A stretch of 64,000 nt of DNA from Takakia lepidozioides (GCA_030704615.1 CM060732.1:41211053-41275052); one strand, 5' to 3'; shown: positions 1-10,479, counted from the stretch's first letter. The notes: generated by a model not told the origin, from the sequence alone. Translations and numbers: made by a program.

Positions 1-1299
1 TCAGTTATGTAGTGCCACAAGTGCAAAGGGGCAAGCATATATACACAACATCCATACAAGGAATGTCCTGACAGACAGCAGTCGATCCTCAGTTGATGCA
101 GGTTGAAAACTTCTCCCTCGGGAGCTTTGCTATAGGTTTCCTTGTTGAAGCTTACCAAATTGATGGCCAGTAGTTTGGTCAGCCCAACACTGGGACGTAG
201 ATTCTAAGTTCATGTGTGGAGAACTTGAGTGTCAATTATGAGATGTGAGCACCATGGCAGAATCAGACAGGAATCACTCTTTCCTTTTAAAGGGAGAGAA
301 GATGAAATATTCATCTTATGCGCAATTTATAGCACTAAGAGTAATCTGTCACCTTCATAATCTAACTGTGGGTGGTTTCTGACTCGATGGAGATGTGGGA
401 TATTGGGGCGTGTTAAGGATTAATTGAGCCCCAAACAATCTTGATGGCATCTTAGTTCTATAGACATGATTTAGCAAGCTAATTTCAGGAGCAGTAGCCT
501 AGTGGGGATGAAAGCACTAGAGTAGAATGGCTCAACAGGTTAATTATGTTAATAACTTCCTCTACTTTGAACCTCTAAGGTCATGTAATACCTTTAATAG
601 ATGGGGCTTTATGTATGACCAATTTTAGTGACGACTCAAGGTTGGAGACTAGTTTTACTGTAGAGCATGAATAGGGTGCCATAGTGCCACGCCATCATCG
701 TCATTTGTTCTACATCTGCCTTGTCTGCCCGAAAAATTTATTACCTATAAAAAGTTAAAATAAGAAGATGTCATCTATGTTCGCCACGTTTCCAAGGCCA
801 TGTCATCAACATACATTCTTGAAGCTGCCCGGATTGCCTAGGAGAGAAAAACTGAATTATGAAAATCATTTTTATTAAATCTGCTATAATCTTAATTATA
901 ATATATAATATATAATATAATTAACTATAATTTCTATAATCCTTTCAGCATTGTTGTGGTGCAACAATACCCTTGATATAGACTTGTTCATGGTCTGAGT
1001 GTAGTCACCGCAAGATATGACATAATGTTATCCCCCCGCTACCTTAGCATAATTCAATAATCCTAAGTAAAACACAAGTTTTTGCTTTGTAAAGTTTTTA
1101 TATATTTATATTAATATAGCATATCAAATATTCATGGTTGCTGCTGAATATTAAAAAAATAACCTATTAAAAAATGTTGTATATTAGAAAAATATATAAT
1201 TATAGGGTGTAGGAAAAACCAAAAAAATAAATTAATACCCCCCAGAAAAATACCCTTTTATCTCACGTGTCTACCAAATTGACAAGGAGTGGCCCCCCG
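1..1299. other. AT-rich intergenic, no gene seen
   Basis: No reading frame here resembles a known protein. A TA-rich microsatellite-like stretch lies at about 880-935. The last 100 bases (about 1200-1300, with a run of C and then AGGAGTGGCCCCCC at 1285-1298) resemble 28145-28285, so this end appears to belong to a dispersed noncoding repeat. Confidence 0.5.
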
Positions 1300-1346
1300 A
1301 GCTCCACATAGACGATCTTCATGTTAAATTGTTGTTGTCACTCCGC

Positions 1347-1670
1347 CTAACGAATTTGTCTCTTCGATAGATCTTTTTGTGCATCCAAGTACACCAACGG
1401 TTTATGGTCTGTCTCCACTACGAACTCTTTGTCTCCAAGATAATGTTTCCAATGTTTTGTAGCCAAAACAATAGCCAATTCTTCTTGTTCGGTTGTATGA
1501 TAATTAGGTTCCGCAAGTAACAATTTGCGAGAAAAATATGTCACTGGATGTCATCCATCTTCTCATTCTTGTTATAACAATACTATTGAGCCTGACGCAT
1601 CTACCGAGAGCTTGATTGGTCTTGTCGGAGAATGACTGCAGCCTACAATGTCCATTTTTTGCTGTCATAG
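1347..1670 (-). pseudogene. Ty3/gypsy RNase H fragment (copy A)
   Basis: The 65-residue frame at 1347-1544 reads TYFSRKLLLAEPNY, then a TTEQEELAIV block, HYLGDKEFVVETDHKPLVYL and SKRQIR. This is the C-terminal half of a retroelement RNase H, with the conserved T-D-H-K/Q-P-L motif. The N-terminal strand with the first catalytic Asp is recognisable just upstream in another frame (about 1590-1624, KLSVDASGS), so a deletion or frameshift lies between them. After RQIR a TAG replaces the Trp expected in this family. The enzyme would have cleaved the RNA strand of the RNA/DNA hybrid. It is not functional here. Confidence 0.8.
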
Positions 1671-2280
1671 CACTGTTTTTTCCTGACATAAAATAGTGGT
1701 AAATTATCATACTCCTACATGACAATGTCATCAATAAAAAAAAACTAATATACAGAGACTCATCTACAGATACTTTCAGACTTATCAAAAACCAAAATCT
1801 CTAGATGCTATGGACTTTTAAGAAATCCATATAGAATTGTCACAGTCCATTAAAAATGATGTTATGGACTTTTTTTAATATAGGAGTTAGAATAAAGTCA
1901 AGAAAGTGGACTCTCTCAACCTTGCTTTGGAGAATGATGAATCTGGAATAAAAACTATAATTCAAAAATATGAAGTTAAAAAAAATATATGTATTATATT
2001 GAGCCTAAAAAATAGTTATTTCCATAAAGTTCTTTATAAATAAATTCTTTTGAAATAACAAAAAACAATTCATTAGACGCATTCATTCACCATAAATGGA
2101 GAGCTGAATATGATCAACTTTCAAAAAAATATGTGAATTGATATTATCGCAATTTGAAAATCTTGGTTTTAACAGTCAATAATAGATAGACAAGATTGTC
2201 AGTTGAAGCAAATCCGATGGTTGAGGATTCACCACATCCTCTTTTATGTACTCTTTATGTACTCATGATCTGTCGTTTTT
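1671..2280. other. AT-rich insertion inside copy A pol
   Basis: This stretch of about 600 bases separates the end of the RT connection (frame ending LLHAPILKWYDPG, about 2300) from the start of RNase H (about 1624). It has no retroelement coding signal and is much more AT-rich than the flanks. I saw no clean terminal inverted repeats or target-site duplication, so its nature (insertion or local replacement) is open. Confidence 0.4.
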
Positions 2281-3473
2281 GGTCCACTCTAGTTTGCAAT
2301 CACCCCGGATCATACCATTTCAAGATCGGAGCATGAAGCAACGCATCTTTCAAGGCCTGAAATGCTAACTTCTCTTCTGTAGCCCACTTCCATCTAATTT
2401 CTTTGCCCAAAAGATTTGTCAATGGTTGGGCAATCTTCGAGAATGTTCGTACAAATCGTATGTAGAATCCAGTAAAGCCAATAAAACTACTTAATTGGGT
2501 GGTGTCTTCAGGGGCTATCTAATACTGAATAGCTTCTATTTTGTCATTTATCACCTCAATTTCTTTCTTACTCATGCGATGCCCCAAATAATCTACTTCT
2601 TGTTTTCCAAACTCACATTTAGATGCTTAAGCATATAGCTGATTCTCACGGAGAACTTGTAGTACTTGTTTGAGATGGTTTTTATACTCAACAAGACTGT
2701 TACTGTAGATCAAAATATCATCTATAAATACTATCACAAATCTATCTAAGAATGGGCAGAAGATATCATTCATGAGGCCCATGAATGTGGTTGGGGCATT
2801 GGTGAATCAAATGACATAACCATGTATTCAATGTCCATACCTAGTGCGGAAGACGGTCTTATATACATCTTCATCCGCGACTCGAATTTGGTTGTATCCA
2901 CTCCTCAAATCCAGCTTCGAAAAGTTATTTTCTCTTCGCAATTGGTCAAATAGATCGTCCATGCGTGGTAACGGGTATTTATTCTTCATTGTCTGCTGGT
3001 TGAATGCTCGATAATCAATGCACATCCGCATTGCTCCATCTTTTTTCTTCACAAACAACACTGGCACTCTATACAGGCCCCGGGGATACACTTGGTTTTA
3101 TAAAGTCCTTTGATAATAGGTCCTCCACTTGAGCCTTACATTCTTCCAACTCGTTTGGTGCTAATCGATAAGCGACTTTACAAGAAGGAGTACTACTTGG
3201 AACAACCTCAATCTTATGATCTACTCTTCTCTTTGGCGGAAGCCGTGCTGGTAGGTCATCTGAAAATACACTTTTGAACTCTTTCAATACACTATGTAAT
3301 TCTATAAGGATCTCGCTCATGTTTTTTTCTGGATTTTCCACGTCTCTTATTAAACCTACAAATAATAAATCATTCTTACATATAGTACAAACGATGGTAG
3401 GTTTCGATATAGTGTCCTCACTTGATCTCCTCATATTTTCCAATTCTGGGTTTTGACTATCTTTCAACGCCAA
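2281..3473 (-). pseudogene. Ty3/gypsy reverse transcriptase (copy A)
   Basis: Minus-strand frames at 3473-3069 and 3091-2828 join through a one-base frameshift near 3075. The first gives the pre-RT region (FKSVFSDDLPARLPPKRRVD, then [22 protein letters not shown]-like). The second gives RT motifs [35 protein letters not shown] and [16 protein letters not shown] further minus-strand frame at about 2500-2300 encodes the RT-RNase H connection (SSFIGFTGFYIRFVRTFSKI, then LTNLLGKEIRWKW). The protein would copy element RNA into DNA. Frameshifts and stops make it inactive. Confidence 0.85.
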
Positions 3474-3479
3474 TCAACA

Positions 3480-3690
3480 TCGGGGTTGTGAGATTTCATC
3501 CAAGGCATGCCTAATATCACGTCATATCTAGCTAGTATGACCACTCGTCATTCTAAGGTTTCTTTATATTTACCGACCGTCAACTTTATGCTTTTAGGTA
3601 GTGTCTCAATGGCCTCTGTATGTCCATTTGGCATTCCTACTTCATCTCTTTCATCTTTATCTAAAGTCATAGTTTCAAAGCAGCCTTTCT
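3480..3690 (-). pseudogene. Ty3/gypsy aspartic protease C-terminal region (copy A)
   Basis: On the minus strand this stretch reads YDVILGMPWMKSHNPDVDW at about 3530-3475, the hallmark end of Ty3/gypsy aspartic proteases just before the RT spacer. The plus-strand frame at 3507-3692 is only a shadow of it. The catalytic DS/TG segment is not clearly readable. The same segment, in degraded form, occurs in copy B on the plus strand (about 8660-8730). Confidence 0.65.
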
Positions 3691-3702
3691 AGATAAGAAG
3701 TT

Positions 3703-3960
3703 TTACTGGTTATCCTCGTTTTCCTGCTCATTGTGATGTTCGTCATTTTCTCCTCTCCTTAAACTGTTAAGAGGTCCTCGATATGTTTGTCGATTGTACC
3801 TTCCACTTCGATAATTGGCCGTAAGATACGGCTCGACCTTACACGTCTTCGTCATCTTTTGTAGTAATGGCTCCGACCCACCAGCAACCAGTCCCAATGC
3901 GGTTGATTGTCTTACTTGTTTAAGCTCCTCTATCAACACGTTATTTTGTTGTTGGGTCAT
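3703..3960 (-). pseudogene. possible gag C-terminal fragment (copy A)
   Basis: This 85-residue minus-strand frame lies directly upstream of the protease segment, where gag is expected. It starts MTQQQNNVLIEELKQVRQST and ends in a basic then acidic tail (YRSGRYNRQTYRGPLNSLRR, followed by Glu, Asn and His). It has no zinc knuckle. The assignment rests on position and composition only, so it is weak. Confidence 0.3.
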
Positions 3961-4654
3961 GACGAAAACATTCTACAAGTCATGTAAGCGTTCCATTATC
4001 CACACCGTCTGATCATTGGTTTGATGAGTAGTGTAATTATATCTATTCTCTTATCTTAATACAGTACATAAATAGTACAATCCCAAACCATCCCGTACGT
4101 GACTATTGATAATACGAAATGAACTTTTGAACTGATGACAAGGTTCATAAATTCTACTCCAAATTCTGCAACTAAAAATCTTATGTTTGTCAATTGCACG
4201 CACATTGATACTAAATATATTTGGCGGTGGAAAATTGGGCGGTATGTATCTACCTCGATCCATGAACTATGTATATATACATATGTATACCTTCCAATTT
4301 TTAATAATAGGAAAGACGACAGGTTGTGGGTTTTGTAACACTTCTTGATATCGTTCCTCTTCAAGTATCCGTACTATCAATTTCTGCTTTACGTCGACAT
4401 ATAATTTTAAATTCACACTCAGAAGGAAAATCACGGAAAGAGGGTCGATTTAGGTCCATAAAATTTTTATCTTATCCGGCCGAGGCTCGCCTAACTAAGA
4501 ACCACTTCGACTTGCAGCTACTGCCCCCTTTCAAGGGTGGGCCATATATACATATGACATGTGTCCAGAGGACACCAAATAACCAGGGTATGAGGTACCT
4601 CTGGGAATCTAGGGTACCCGAAGGTACCCAGGGATACCAAAGATGGGGTGGATT
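3961..4654. repeat. intergenic with a short dispersed repeat at 4484-4550
   Basis: No gene is supported. The segment 4484-4550 (core AACCACTTCGACTTGCAGCT, then CCCCCTTTCAAGGGTGGGCC) matches the 88-bp sequence at 51550-51637, with differences. There the sequence is an insertion flanked by 9-bp direct repeats. This is therefore probably a relic of the same small mobile or dispersed sequence. Confidence 0.5.
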
Positions 4655-5575
4655 CGAGTTTCCGCTTATTGGTTATGATGGCTGTGAAAGAACGAAGTGT
4701 CGTAAGGTGGATGTCTTTAAAGCATGTATGGATGGAGGTGGTGGGGATTTTAAAATTATCTTGAAGTGTTGAAATATTGTCGTTGTGTACGCCCCATCTG
4801 GTTCTTGCGGAGTCTGGAGATGACGGAGAGCGGCGCTTTTCGAGGATAAAGATGTGCGGAAAGCAGTCCTGGCAGTACGTAAATTCGATGAAGTGTATGA
4901 TTAGTGGAGGGGTAGGAGTAGAGGATGGAAGGGCGTTGGTGGGGAGTCCCTGAACTAAGAGGATGTCCAGGCAGAGCTTAACAGAACATGTGCATGTAGC
5001 AAGGGGTTGGCAAATACAGGGTAATAGCCAGGACGGTACTGTATGGTCTGGGGGTCTACCTTGGTAAGTGCCAGCATTGATGAGTGAGAACCATCTGGTT
5101 TCTTTATGTCGTTGTAATAGTTTGTAAATGTATCATAGAGCTTGATTGTGTCTTGCGATACAAAGGCCATGCAAGACTAGGTGGGAGCATTTACTGAGGA
5201 TATGTGGCCAAGTGTCAGGTACTGCATGTATATGGGAGCAGAGGGGGCAATGTGGGGATGTAAAAATGGTTGGCCAGAAGGTATGCTTACGCTGGTGCCC
5301 CATATACTGGGCAAATCTAAACTTAAGTGTTTGTTTGAATTGTGCGTCAGAAGCGGCTTTAGTGTGCCAGAAGCGGTTCGACAGTTTATGATAAAGTATT
5401 GTGGAGTGTGTCCATTGGATATGTTGTTTGGTATAACTGAGAGATGTAGCGGCTTGTTTGTTGGCTTCTTTAGAGAGAGTAGAGTGGAGATTAAGAATAG
5501 GTTTAGGTTCGGAGGAGGCTTGGAATTGGATGTATTAGCCAGAAAAGGTGGGTATGTACAGTGTGGATCCTAATA
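4655..5575 (-). pseudogene. LINE (non-LTR) ORF2 C-terminal region, possible restriction-like endonuclease
   Basis: Read on the minus strand, one nearly continuous frame gives the end of a non-LTR retrotransposon polyprotein. First comes a helical segment (RFWHTKAASDAQFKQTLKFR, about 5370-5310). Then a zinc-knuckle-like block CPLC ... DTWPHILSKCSH (about 5245-5185). Then a C-terminal domain with LDILLVQGLPTN (about 4990-4955) and IIHFIEFTYCQDCFP (about 4910-4865), and a lysine-rich tail (ITNKRKLES, about 4675). The spacing of Asp and Glu in LDIL...IEFTY resembles the PD-(D/E)xK layout of restriction-like LINE endonucleases; that part is inference. A TGA interrupts the frame after RHNQAL. The plus-strand frames here are shadows. 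Confidence 0.7.
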
Positions 5576-5602
5576 TATATATATAAATCAAAACCACTAG
5601 AG

Positions 5603-5740
5603 TTCGCGGTCCCATTGTATTAGATATTTTCTTAAAAATGGGGACCGCCAAAGCTGGCGGTCCTGAATTTATTAAATAATTTAATTAAAATCGAGACCGT
5701 CAGAACTGGCAGTCTCGAATTTATTAAATAATTTCTTAAC
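5603..5740. repeat. hairpin-unit array, cluster 1
   Basis: These are imperfect palindromic units of the form GACCGCCA-x-TGGCGGTC separated by AT-rich spacers. Clear units lie at 5641-5664 (GGGACCGCC and GGCGGTCC arms) and 5692-5717 (CGAGACCGTCAG and CTGGCAGTCTCG arms), with a degenerate half unit at about 5603. The period is about 50 bp. The same unit recurs at 7655-8085 and 10480-10912. A (TA)n tract abuts the outer side at 5573-5584. Confidence 0.75.
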
Positions 5741-6069
5741 CCCTAAACGACGATGTAACCTAAAACTGGTCGCGTCGTTCTTCATCCAATTTGTATCTTC
5801 GTCGGATGAATTCCAATGAAGATTGGGCCAGAATGAAAAATTGCAGCACACTCATTCTCTCTCACATTGGCAATCGCACACTAATCAAATCGCTGTTATA
5901 AAACGAAAGCCAAGGGTGGGATAGATTAAAAGATATCGTTTGCAATGACTGAAAATAGTCAATCAATCCGCGGAAATAGGTGTCTCCCGTAGAATTACGC
6001 CCTGTAAGTTCCAAATTCAAATATGACATGACGTAAGTCTATGTTGGGCTTACGGGCTCCTGGGCTCAC

Positions 6070-6635
6070 ATGCTCAAGCCTTTAGGCACGGAACAGCAAC
6101 CCCTACAACTTGTGTCTTCTAGAAATGTTGTACTAGGGTGGGAAGTCACAGAAGTTGTTGCACATATCAGCGCTCTATTGGATACCACGACATACAATGA
6201 ACGTTTTATCGAGGTAAAAGCGGATGATAAAGATTTACTGGAGTTGACGAGAGATGAGTTACAACACTTGGGTGTAAAAGTACTCAAACATGTCAAATGT
6301 TTGATAGGCTGGATTAAGCGTTATACCATAGATCTTTGTTCCGATGAAGATGATGCATATGGTCCAACTCTGCAAGAAGAGAAAACTCTTCTAACTTTCA
6401 AATCTATGCTATCTAATGACCACAAAGTTAGAGCATCATCTTCAGCCCGCGTAGAAGTCAGTAATAAAGAAACAGGCTTTTTGATAGCATGGTTCTTTGT
6501 ACAAATCGTTAGGTACAATGAGGGAAGCCCAGAATATATGATTCGTTACGAGTCACTTCTTCACGATACGTCAAAGAAATTGGAGGAATGAGATGATATA
6601 AAGATGATCCATCCAATCCCTCAATCTCTTCTCAT
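6070..6635 (+). pseudogene. SAM-domain plus agenet/Tudor-like protein, possibly interrupted
   Basis: The open frame 6070-6591 encodes 173 residues. Residues about 20-80 fit a sterile alpha motif: LGWEVTEVVAHISALL at the start, then YNERFIEV, DLLELTRDELQHLGVKVLKH and a final basic helix. Residues about 130-173 (VEVSNKETGFLIAWFFVQIV, then YMIRYESLLHDTSKKLEE) fit the first part of an agenet/Tudor-like domain. After the TGA the same frame continues DDIKMIHPIP, which resembles the agenet C-terminal end, so the stop probably truncates the domain. SAM domains mediate self-association, and agenet domains in plants read chromatin marks; a role here is inference. It lies between hairpin-unit clusters and may be transposon cargo or a decayed host gene. 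I could not name the gene. Confidence 0.5.
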
Positions 6636-6639
6636 TTTC

Positions 6640-7650
6640 AACTGGTTATTGGTGTACTTTGTTTTCATGTCATACACTACGGCGATTCAAACAACGTACG
6701 TCATTTTTCAACTTCTCAAATGAGATTTGGAGCATCCAGCACCCAGCCCAAAACATCGATTGTAATTTTTTGTCTATTTATAAACATATTAAAAATTACA
6801 CATGCTTCCATTCCCTCATCAATCACCATAAATGCCCTCAAAATGCTTAAGATCATTCATCCCTCACAGTACATGATTTTTGCTTGCATAAGCTTGATAT
6901 CGCAAATTCAGTATATTTCGCTTCGAGACTTTTGACGTATATTTTTCTTTGCAAGATGAACGACTGATTGTTTGTACCACACTTTCTTAAGTTACTTTCG
7001 AGCGTCATATTTCTCCAATATACATCGAATATTTCTTTATCATGTACGCATGACGTACATCAAAGACTTGAGCCTCTATGAAACTGTTGTTTGATCTTGC
7101 GATCAGTTGCAACGAAGCATTTTATACAGTACATCATAGTAGACTTCCTCAAGTATCATTTTTAGCTCTTTTGTGCATGAGATTAACACTTAAAAATAAA
7201 CTATTGTGGTTTGATAATCTGCAGTCCAACTGCATAGCTCGAACAGCTAGTAGGGTTTTTGTTCCGGCTTCTGTGTTCATTTTCTTTTCATTTCTTTCTC
7301 TGTGTTCAGTTTCTCTTCCTCGCAAGTACCATCTCGCTTCATGAGGAGAACGGAAGATGAGGCGTCTTCCTCATCGAAGAGACATGTCTACGTCATCTTA
7401 TCATACAGCAATTCCGTTAATAAAATGGAGAAGATCGCGAAGGATGAGATGAATTTGGCGGGCCTAAATCGAACCGACAAATTATCACGTCTGACTTGGC
7501 ATCCCAAATTATCAAGAAACAAACAATCAATTATAATTTTCAAAAAATAAAAAATAAAACGACACAATTGTAACTGGCGGCAATGACCACAGCCGACGAA
7601 TTTTTATTTTCTTTGTTAAATTCAGAACGATCCCGATATTTTTATTATTA
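6640..7650. other. AT-rich interval, no gene recognised
   Basis: Several short frames exist (for example 7302-7550 on the plus strand), but none shows domain-like composition or a recognisable motif. The interval joins the SAM/agenet frame to the second hairpin-unit cluster. Confidence 0.4.
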
Positions 7651-7654
7651 AAAA

Positions 7655-8085
7655 TTAAATTAAGAACCGCCAAAACTGGCGGTCCTGATTTTTTAAATTT
7701 TCTTACATTTTATTGATTTTGAAACTTTCAAAGGTGATAGGCCCGATTTTTTAAAAATTAATTATTTATTGATTTTGGGAACGTCAGAGGTGGCAGTCAC
7801 AATTTTCTTAAATATTTTTAGTTAAATCCAGGATTGATAAAGCTAGCGGTCCCAAAAAAAATTATTTTTGGATTTTTTTTTCCAATTAAATTGGGACCGC
7901 TAATAGCTGGCAGTCCTGATTTTATCCAAAAAAATTAAATTAAATCCAAGAACGCTAATTATAGCATTATCAAAAAATAATTCTTAAAAACAAAATTAAA
8001 AATTAAAATAATTGGGATTACCACTATAGCAATCTCGATTTTATCCAATAAAAATAAAAATCGGGACCGCCAGCTCAATTTTATC
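7655..8085. repeat. hairpin-unit array, cluster 2
   Basis: At least six degenerate copies of the GGGACCGCCA-x-TGGCGGTCC palindrome occur here. Examples are at about 7663-7686 (AACCGCCAAAACTGGCGGTC), 7777-7799, 7832-7854, 7892-7920 and 8055-8075. AT-rich spacers separate them, as in cluster 1. A (TA)n tract follows at about 8087-8105, mirroring the tract at the outer side of cluster 1. Confidence 0.75.
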
Positions 8086-8169
8086 TGTATATATATATAT
8101 ATATTAATCGTATCCTCCCCAAGAGGATATTAACTCTCAACTTCAAGAAAGACTAGGCTCTCATACCAT

Positions 8170-8514
8170 TATAACATCCAGGATCTACAAAGACTATAAT
8201 TGAAGTGTTTGTGAACTTTTTCCCAAAACACTCGATGTCTTTTAGACTTTCATTGCAGGTTTATATATCCTTCACAATATGATTATTTGGTTTTACTTGA
8301 GCGCCTCAAGTCAAAACTTTGTAAAATCAACCTTCGTAGGTTTGACATATTCATCCACAATATGACTTTCTAAAACATATGACATATTCTTCATAATATG
8401 AATATCTTATAGGTTTGACTTGAGAGCCTCAAACTTCTTAGGAACCTTCCTAATTATTTTGGAACTTCTAGGGAACTTTCATCTTCCATCTAGTCTAGAT
8501 TCTATCCTGTTACA
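8170..8514 (+). repeat. LTR-like sequence, related to 13945-14203
   Basis: The segment starts TATAACATCCAGGATCTAC and ends CCTGTTACA. It aligns along its length with 13945-14203 (TGTAACACCC start, TTTGTTACA end, shared ACTCGATG...TTCTAG...GCTTTCATTG block). TGTAACACCC...TGTTACA ends are typical of plant LTRs. It lies immediately upstream of gypsy copy B, so it may be that copy's degraded 5' LTR. No primer-binding site is visible and gag is missing, so the link is tentative. Confidence 0.45.
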
Positions 8515-8777
8515 CTGCCTTGAAATTATGACTTCCATTGGAAAAATAAAAGAGATGAAGTAGAAATGTCAAATGGACATACAGAGATCATTGAGACACT
8601 ACCTAAAAGCATAGAGTTGTCGATAGGTAAATATAGAGAAACTTTAGAATGACGAGTAGTTAGACTAACTCGATATGACGTAATATTAGGCATGTTTGGA
8701 TGGAATCTCACAATCCCAATGTTAATTGGCGTTGAAGAATAATCAAAGCCCAGAATTAGAAAATATAGGGAGATAGA

Positions 8778-9091
8778 GTGAGGACATCATATCGAAATCT
8801 ACAATCTTTTATTATAGGTACTACAGCTATATGCAAGAAAGATTTATTATTTGTAGGTTTAATAAGAGACGTGGAAAATCCAAAAAAAGACATAAATGAG
8901 GTCCATATAGAATTACAGAGTGTATTGACAGAGTTCAAAGATATATTTCCAGATGATCTACCATCACGGCTTCCGCCAAAGAGAAGAGTAGATTATAAAA
9001 TTGAGGTTGTTCTAAGTAGTATTCCTTTTTGTAAAGTCCCTTATCGGTTAACACCAAACAAGTCAGAAGAATTGAAGGCTCAAGTATATAA
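8778..9091 (+). pseudogene. Ty3/gypsy pre-RT region (copy B)
   Basis: The frame gives CKKDLLFVGLIRDVENPKKD, FKDIFPDDLPSRLPPKRRVD and ELKAQV, collinear with the pre-RT spacer of copy A. At about 9092 homology ends and the frame runs into unrelated sequence until it stops at 9290, so the encoded product past ELKAQV is not retroelement. Confidence 0.75.
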
Positions 9092-9425
9092 CATCGCCGA
9101 AAAAATTGTGGCAGCAAAAATCCGAGAGGTCTTACCAGACCCGCCCCATTTGGACGGGGGTCGACAAACGTTTGATGGAGGTAGAGGTCGATGTAATAGG
9201 TGCAAAAGTATCCACATTCTCTATCCGAAGGCTGTTGGAATACATGAGGCCGTGATCACCGGTCTTTGGATGTTGTCCACGTCCATTTAGGCGATGGAGG
9301 AAACATGTCGCGTAGCTCGACCCACAATTTACCAACATGACGGTGCAGGCGTTGATCCTTATGTGAATTCCGGGGCCGAGTTCAGTTGCAAGAACCTGTG
9401 AGCCTCCATAATAATCACACTCCAA
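9092..9425. other. foreign ~335-bp segment replacing the RT start of copy B
   Basis: Compared with copy A, about 60 bp covering the end of the pre-RT spacer is replaced by about 335 bp of clearly more GC-rich sequence. Homology resumes at AGCGCCGGTGTTGTT (about 9424). The longest frame is on the minus strand (9494-9132, beginning within RT sequence), but I do not recognise its product. Confidence 0.5.
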
Positions 9426-9432
9426 AGCGCCG

Positions 9433-9993
9433 GTGTTGTTTATGAAGAAAAATAATGGATCAGTGCAGATGTGCATTGATAATCGAGCTCTCAATCAGCA
9501 GCCGGTGATGAATAAGTACCCGTTACCATGCATAGACGATCTATTTGATCAACTGCGAGAAACAAAATACTTTATAAAACTGGATTTGAGGAGTGGATAC
9601 AACCAAATTCGAATTGCTGATGAAGATGTATATCAGACCGCCTTACGCACTAGGTATGTACATTTCGAATACATGGTCATGTCATTTGGTCTTATCAATG
9701 CCCTAGCTACATTCATGGGGCTCATGAATGATATTTTTCGTCAATTTTTAGATAGATTTGTGATAGTTTTCTTATATGATATTTTGATTTACAATAAGAG
9801 TCTTGTCGAACATAGAAACCACCTCAAACAAGTATTACAAGTTCTTCATGAGAATCGACTATATGCCAAAGCATCTAAATGTGAGTTTGGAAAACAAAAA
9901 GTAGATTATCTTGGGCATCGCATGAGAAAGAAGGGAATTGAGGTGATGAGTGACAAAATAGAAACTATTCAGCATTGGATAGCCCCCGATTAA
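9433..9993 (+). pseudogene. Ty3/gypsy reverse transcriptase (copy B)
   Basis: An uninterrupted 186-residue RT core: [57 protein letters not shown], the active-site strand VIVFLYDILIYNKS, KASKCEFGKQKVDYLGHRM and a C-terminal IETIQHWIAPD. The YxDD box should read F/Y-x-D-D, but here the first Asp is Tyr (FLYD), so the enzyme would be dead even though the frame is open. At 9993 the frame ends by a frameshift, and the connection segment continues in another frame. Confidence 0.85.
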
Positions 9994-10058
9994 GGAGTTT
10001 TCTTGGTCATACCGGATTCTACAGACGATTTGTACGCGCATTCTCAAAGACCGACAAA

Positions 10059-10479
10059 GATCAAAATAAAAATAATATCTTCATACAATTTTTATTTTTT
10101 TTCGCATATGATGTAATATAAAAGATATAAGGAGTGGCTCCCCCAAAATCAACACATTGGTACATTGTTGGACTACGATTAAAATACACTAAGATGGCTG
10201 CAAGAAAAATCATGATCTAGCGACTAAATCCGACTTATGCTACCTCGTGGATTTGTCTGTGATTAATGAAATGTCATACAAAGAAAATCGACTAAGGAAA
10301 GTATCATTGAAGGGCAAATGTGACCTTCCAATGATGATCGAATGAGTGAACATCATATACTTGAAAATTGAATTATTCAATGTACCTATATCTTTGATTT
10401 TCTCTTTCGCTGTAGTCAAGGAATAAATTGTGATCTAACTGACAACAACTCCCAAATTTTTAAAGAACACTTAATAAAG
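10059..10479. other. AT-rich interval after copy B
   Basis: No gene is seen. The motif AAGGAGTGGCTCCCCC at 10129-10144 is also found at about 1284-1298 and, in part, at 28269 and 40732. This points to a shared dispersed noncoding repeat. Confidence 0.35.

Larger units (their letters stand above)
1300..3960 (-). mobile_element. Ty3/gypsy LTR-retrotransposon relic, copy A
   Basis: Read on the minus strand, the order is a weak gag-like frame (3960-3703), protease C-terminal part (about 3690-3480), reverse transcriptase (3473-2281), then RNase H (about 1670-1347). This is the normal Ty3/gypsy order. No integrase or clear LTR was found. Stops and frameshifts break pol in several places, and about 600 bp of unrelated AT-rich sequence separates RT from RNase H. 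The copy matches the plus-strand copy at 8526-10058 closely enough to be the same family, and the two are in opposite orientation. It is an old, non-autonomous remnant. Confidence 0.85.
8526..10058 (+). mobile_element. Ty3/gypsy LTR-retrotransposon relic, copy B
   Basis: This plus-strand copy is of the same family as 1300-3960. It has a degraded protease end (YDVILGM at about 8675), the pre-RT region (8778-9090), a foreign stretch replacing the RT start (9092-9425), RT (9433-9993), and the start of the RT-RNase H connection (SFLGHTGFYRRFVRAFSK in a shifted frame, about 9995-10050). It stops abruptly near 10058, where similarity to copy A ends. RNase H and integrase are absent. Confidence 0.85.

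Noticed and set aside
3507-3692. Plus-strand frame similar to the minus-strand frame at 8711-8526
   Set aside because: The similarity is real but both are shadows opposite the protease region of gypsy copies A and B, not a conserved small protein.
5595-8105. A complete CACTA element bounded by the hairpin clusters
   Set aside because: CACTA occurs at 5595 but no inverse end or 3-bp target duplication could be found at 8.1 or 10.9 kb, so the superfamily was not assigned.
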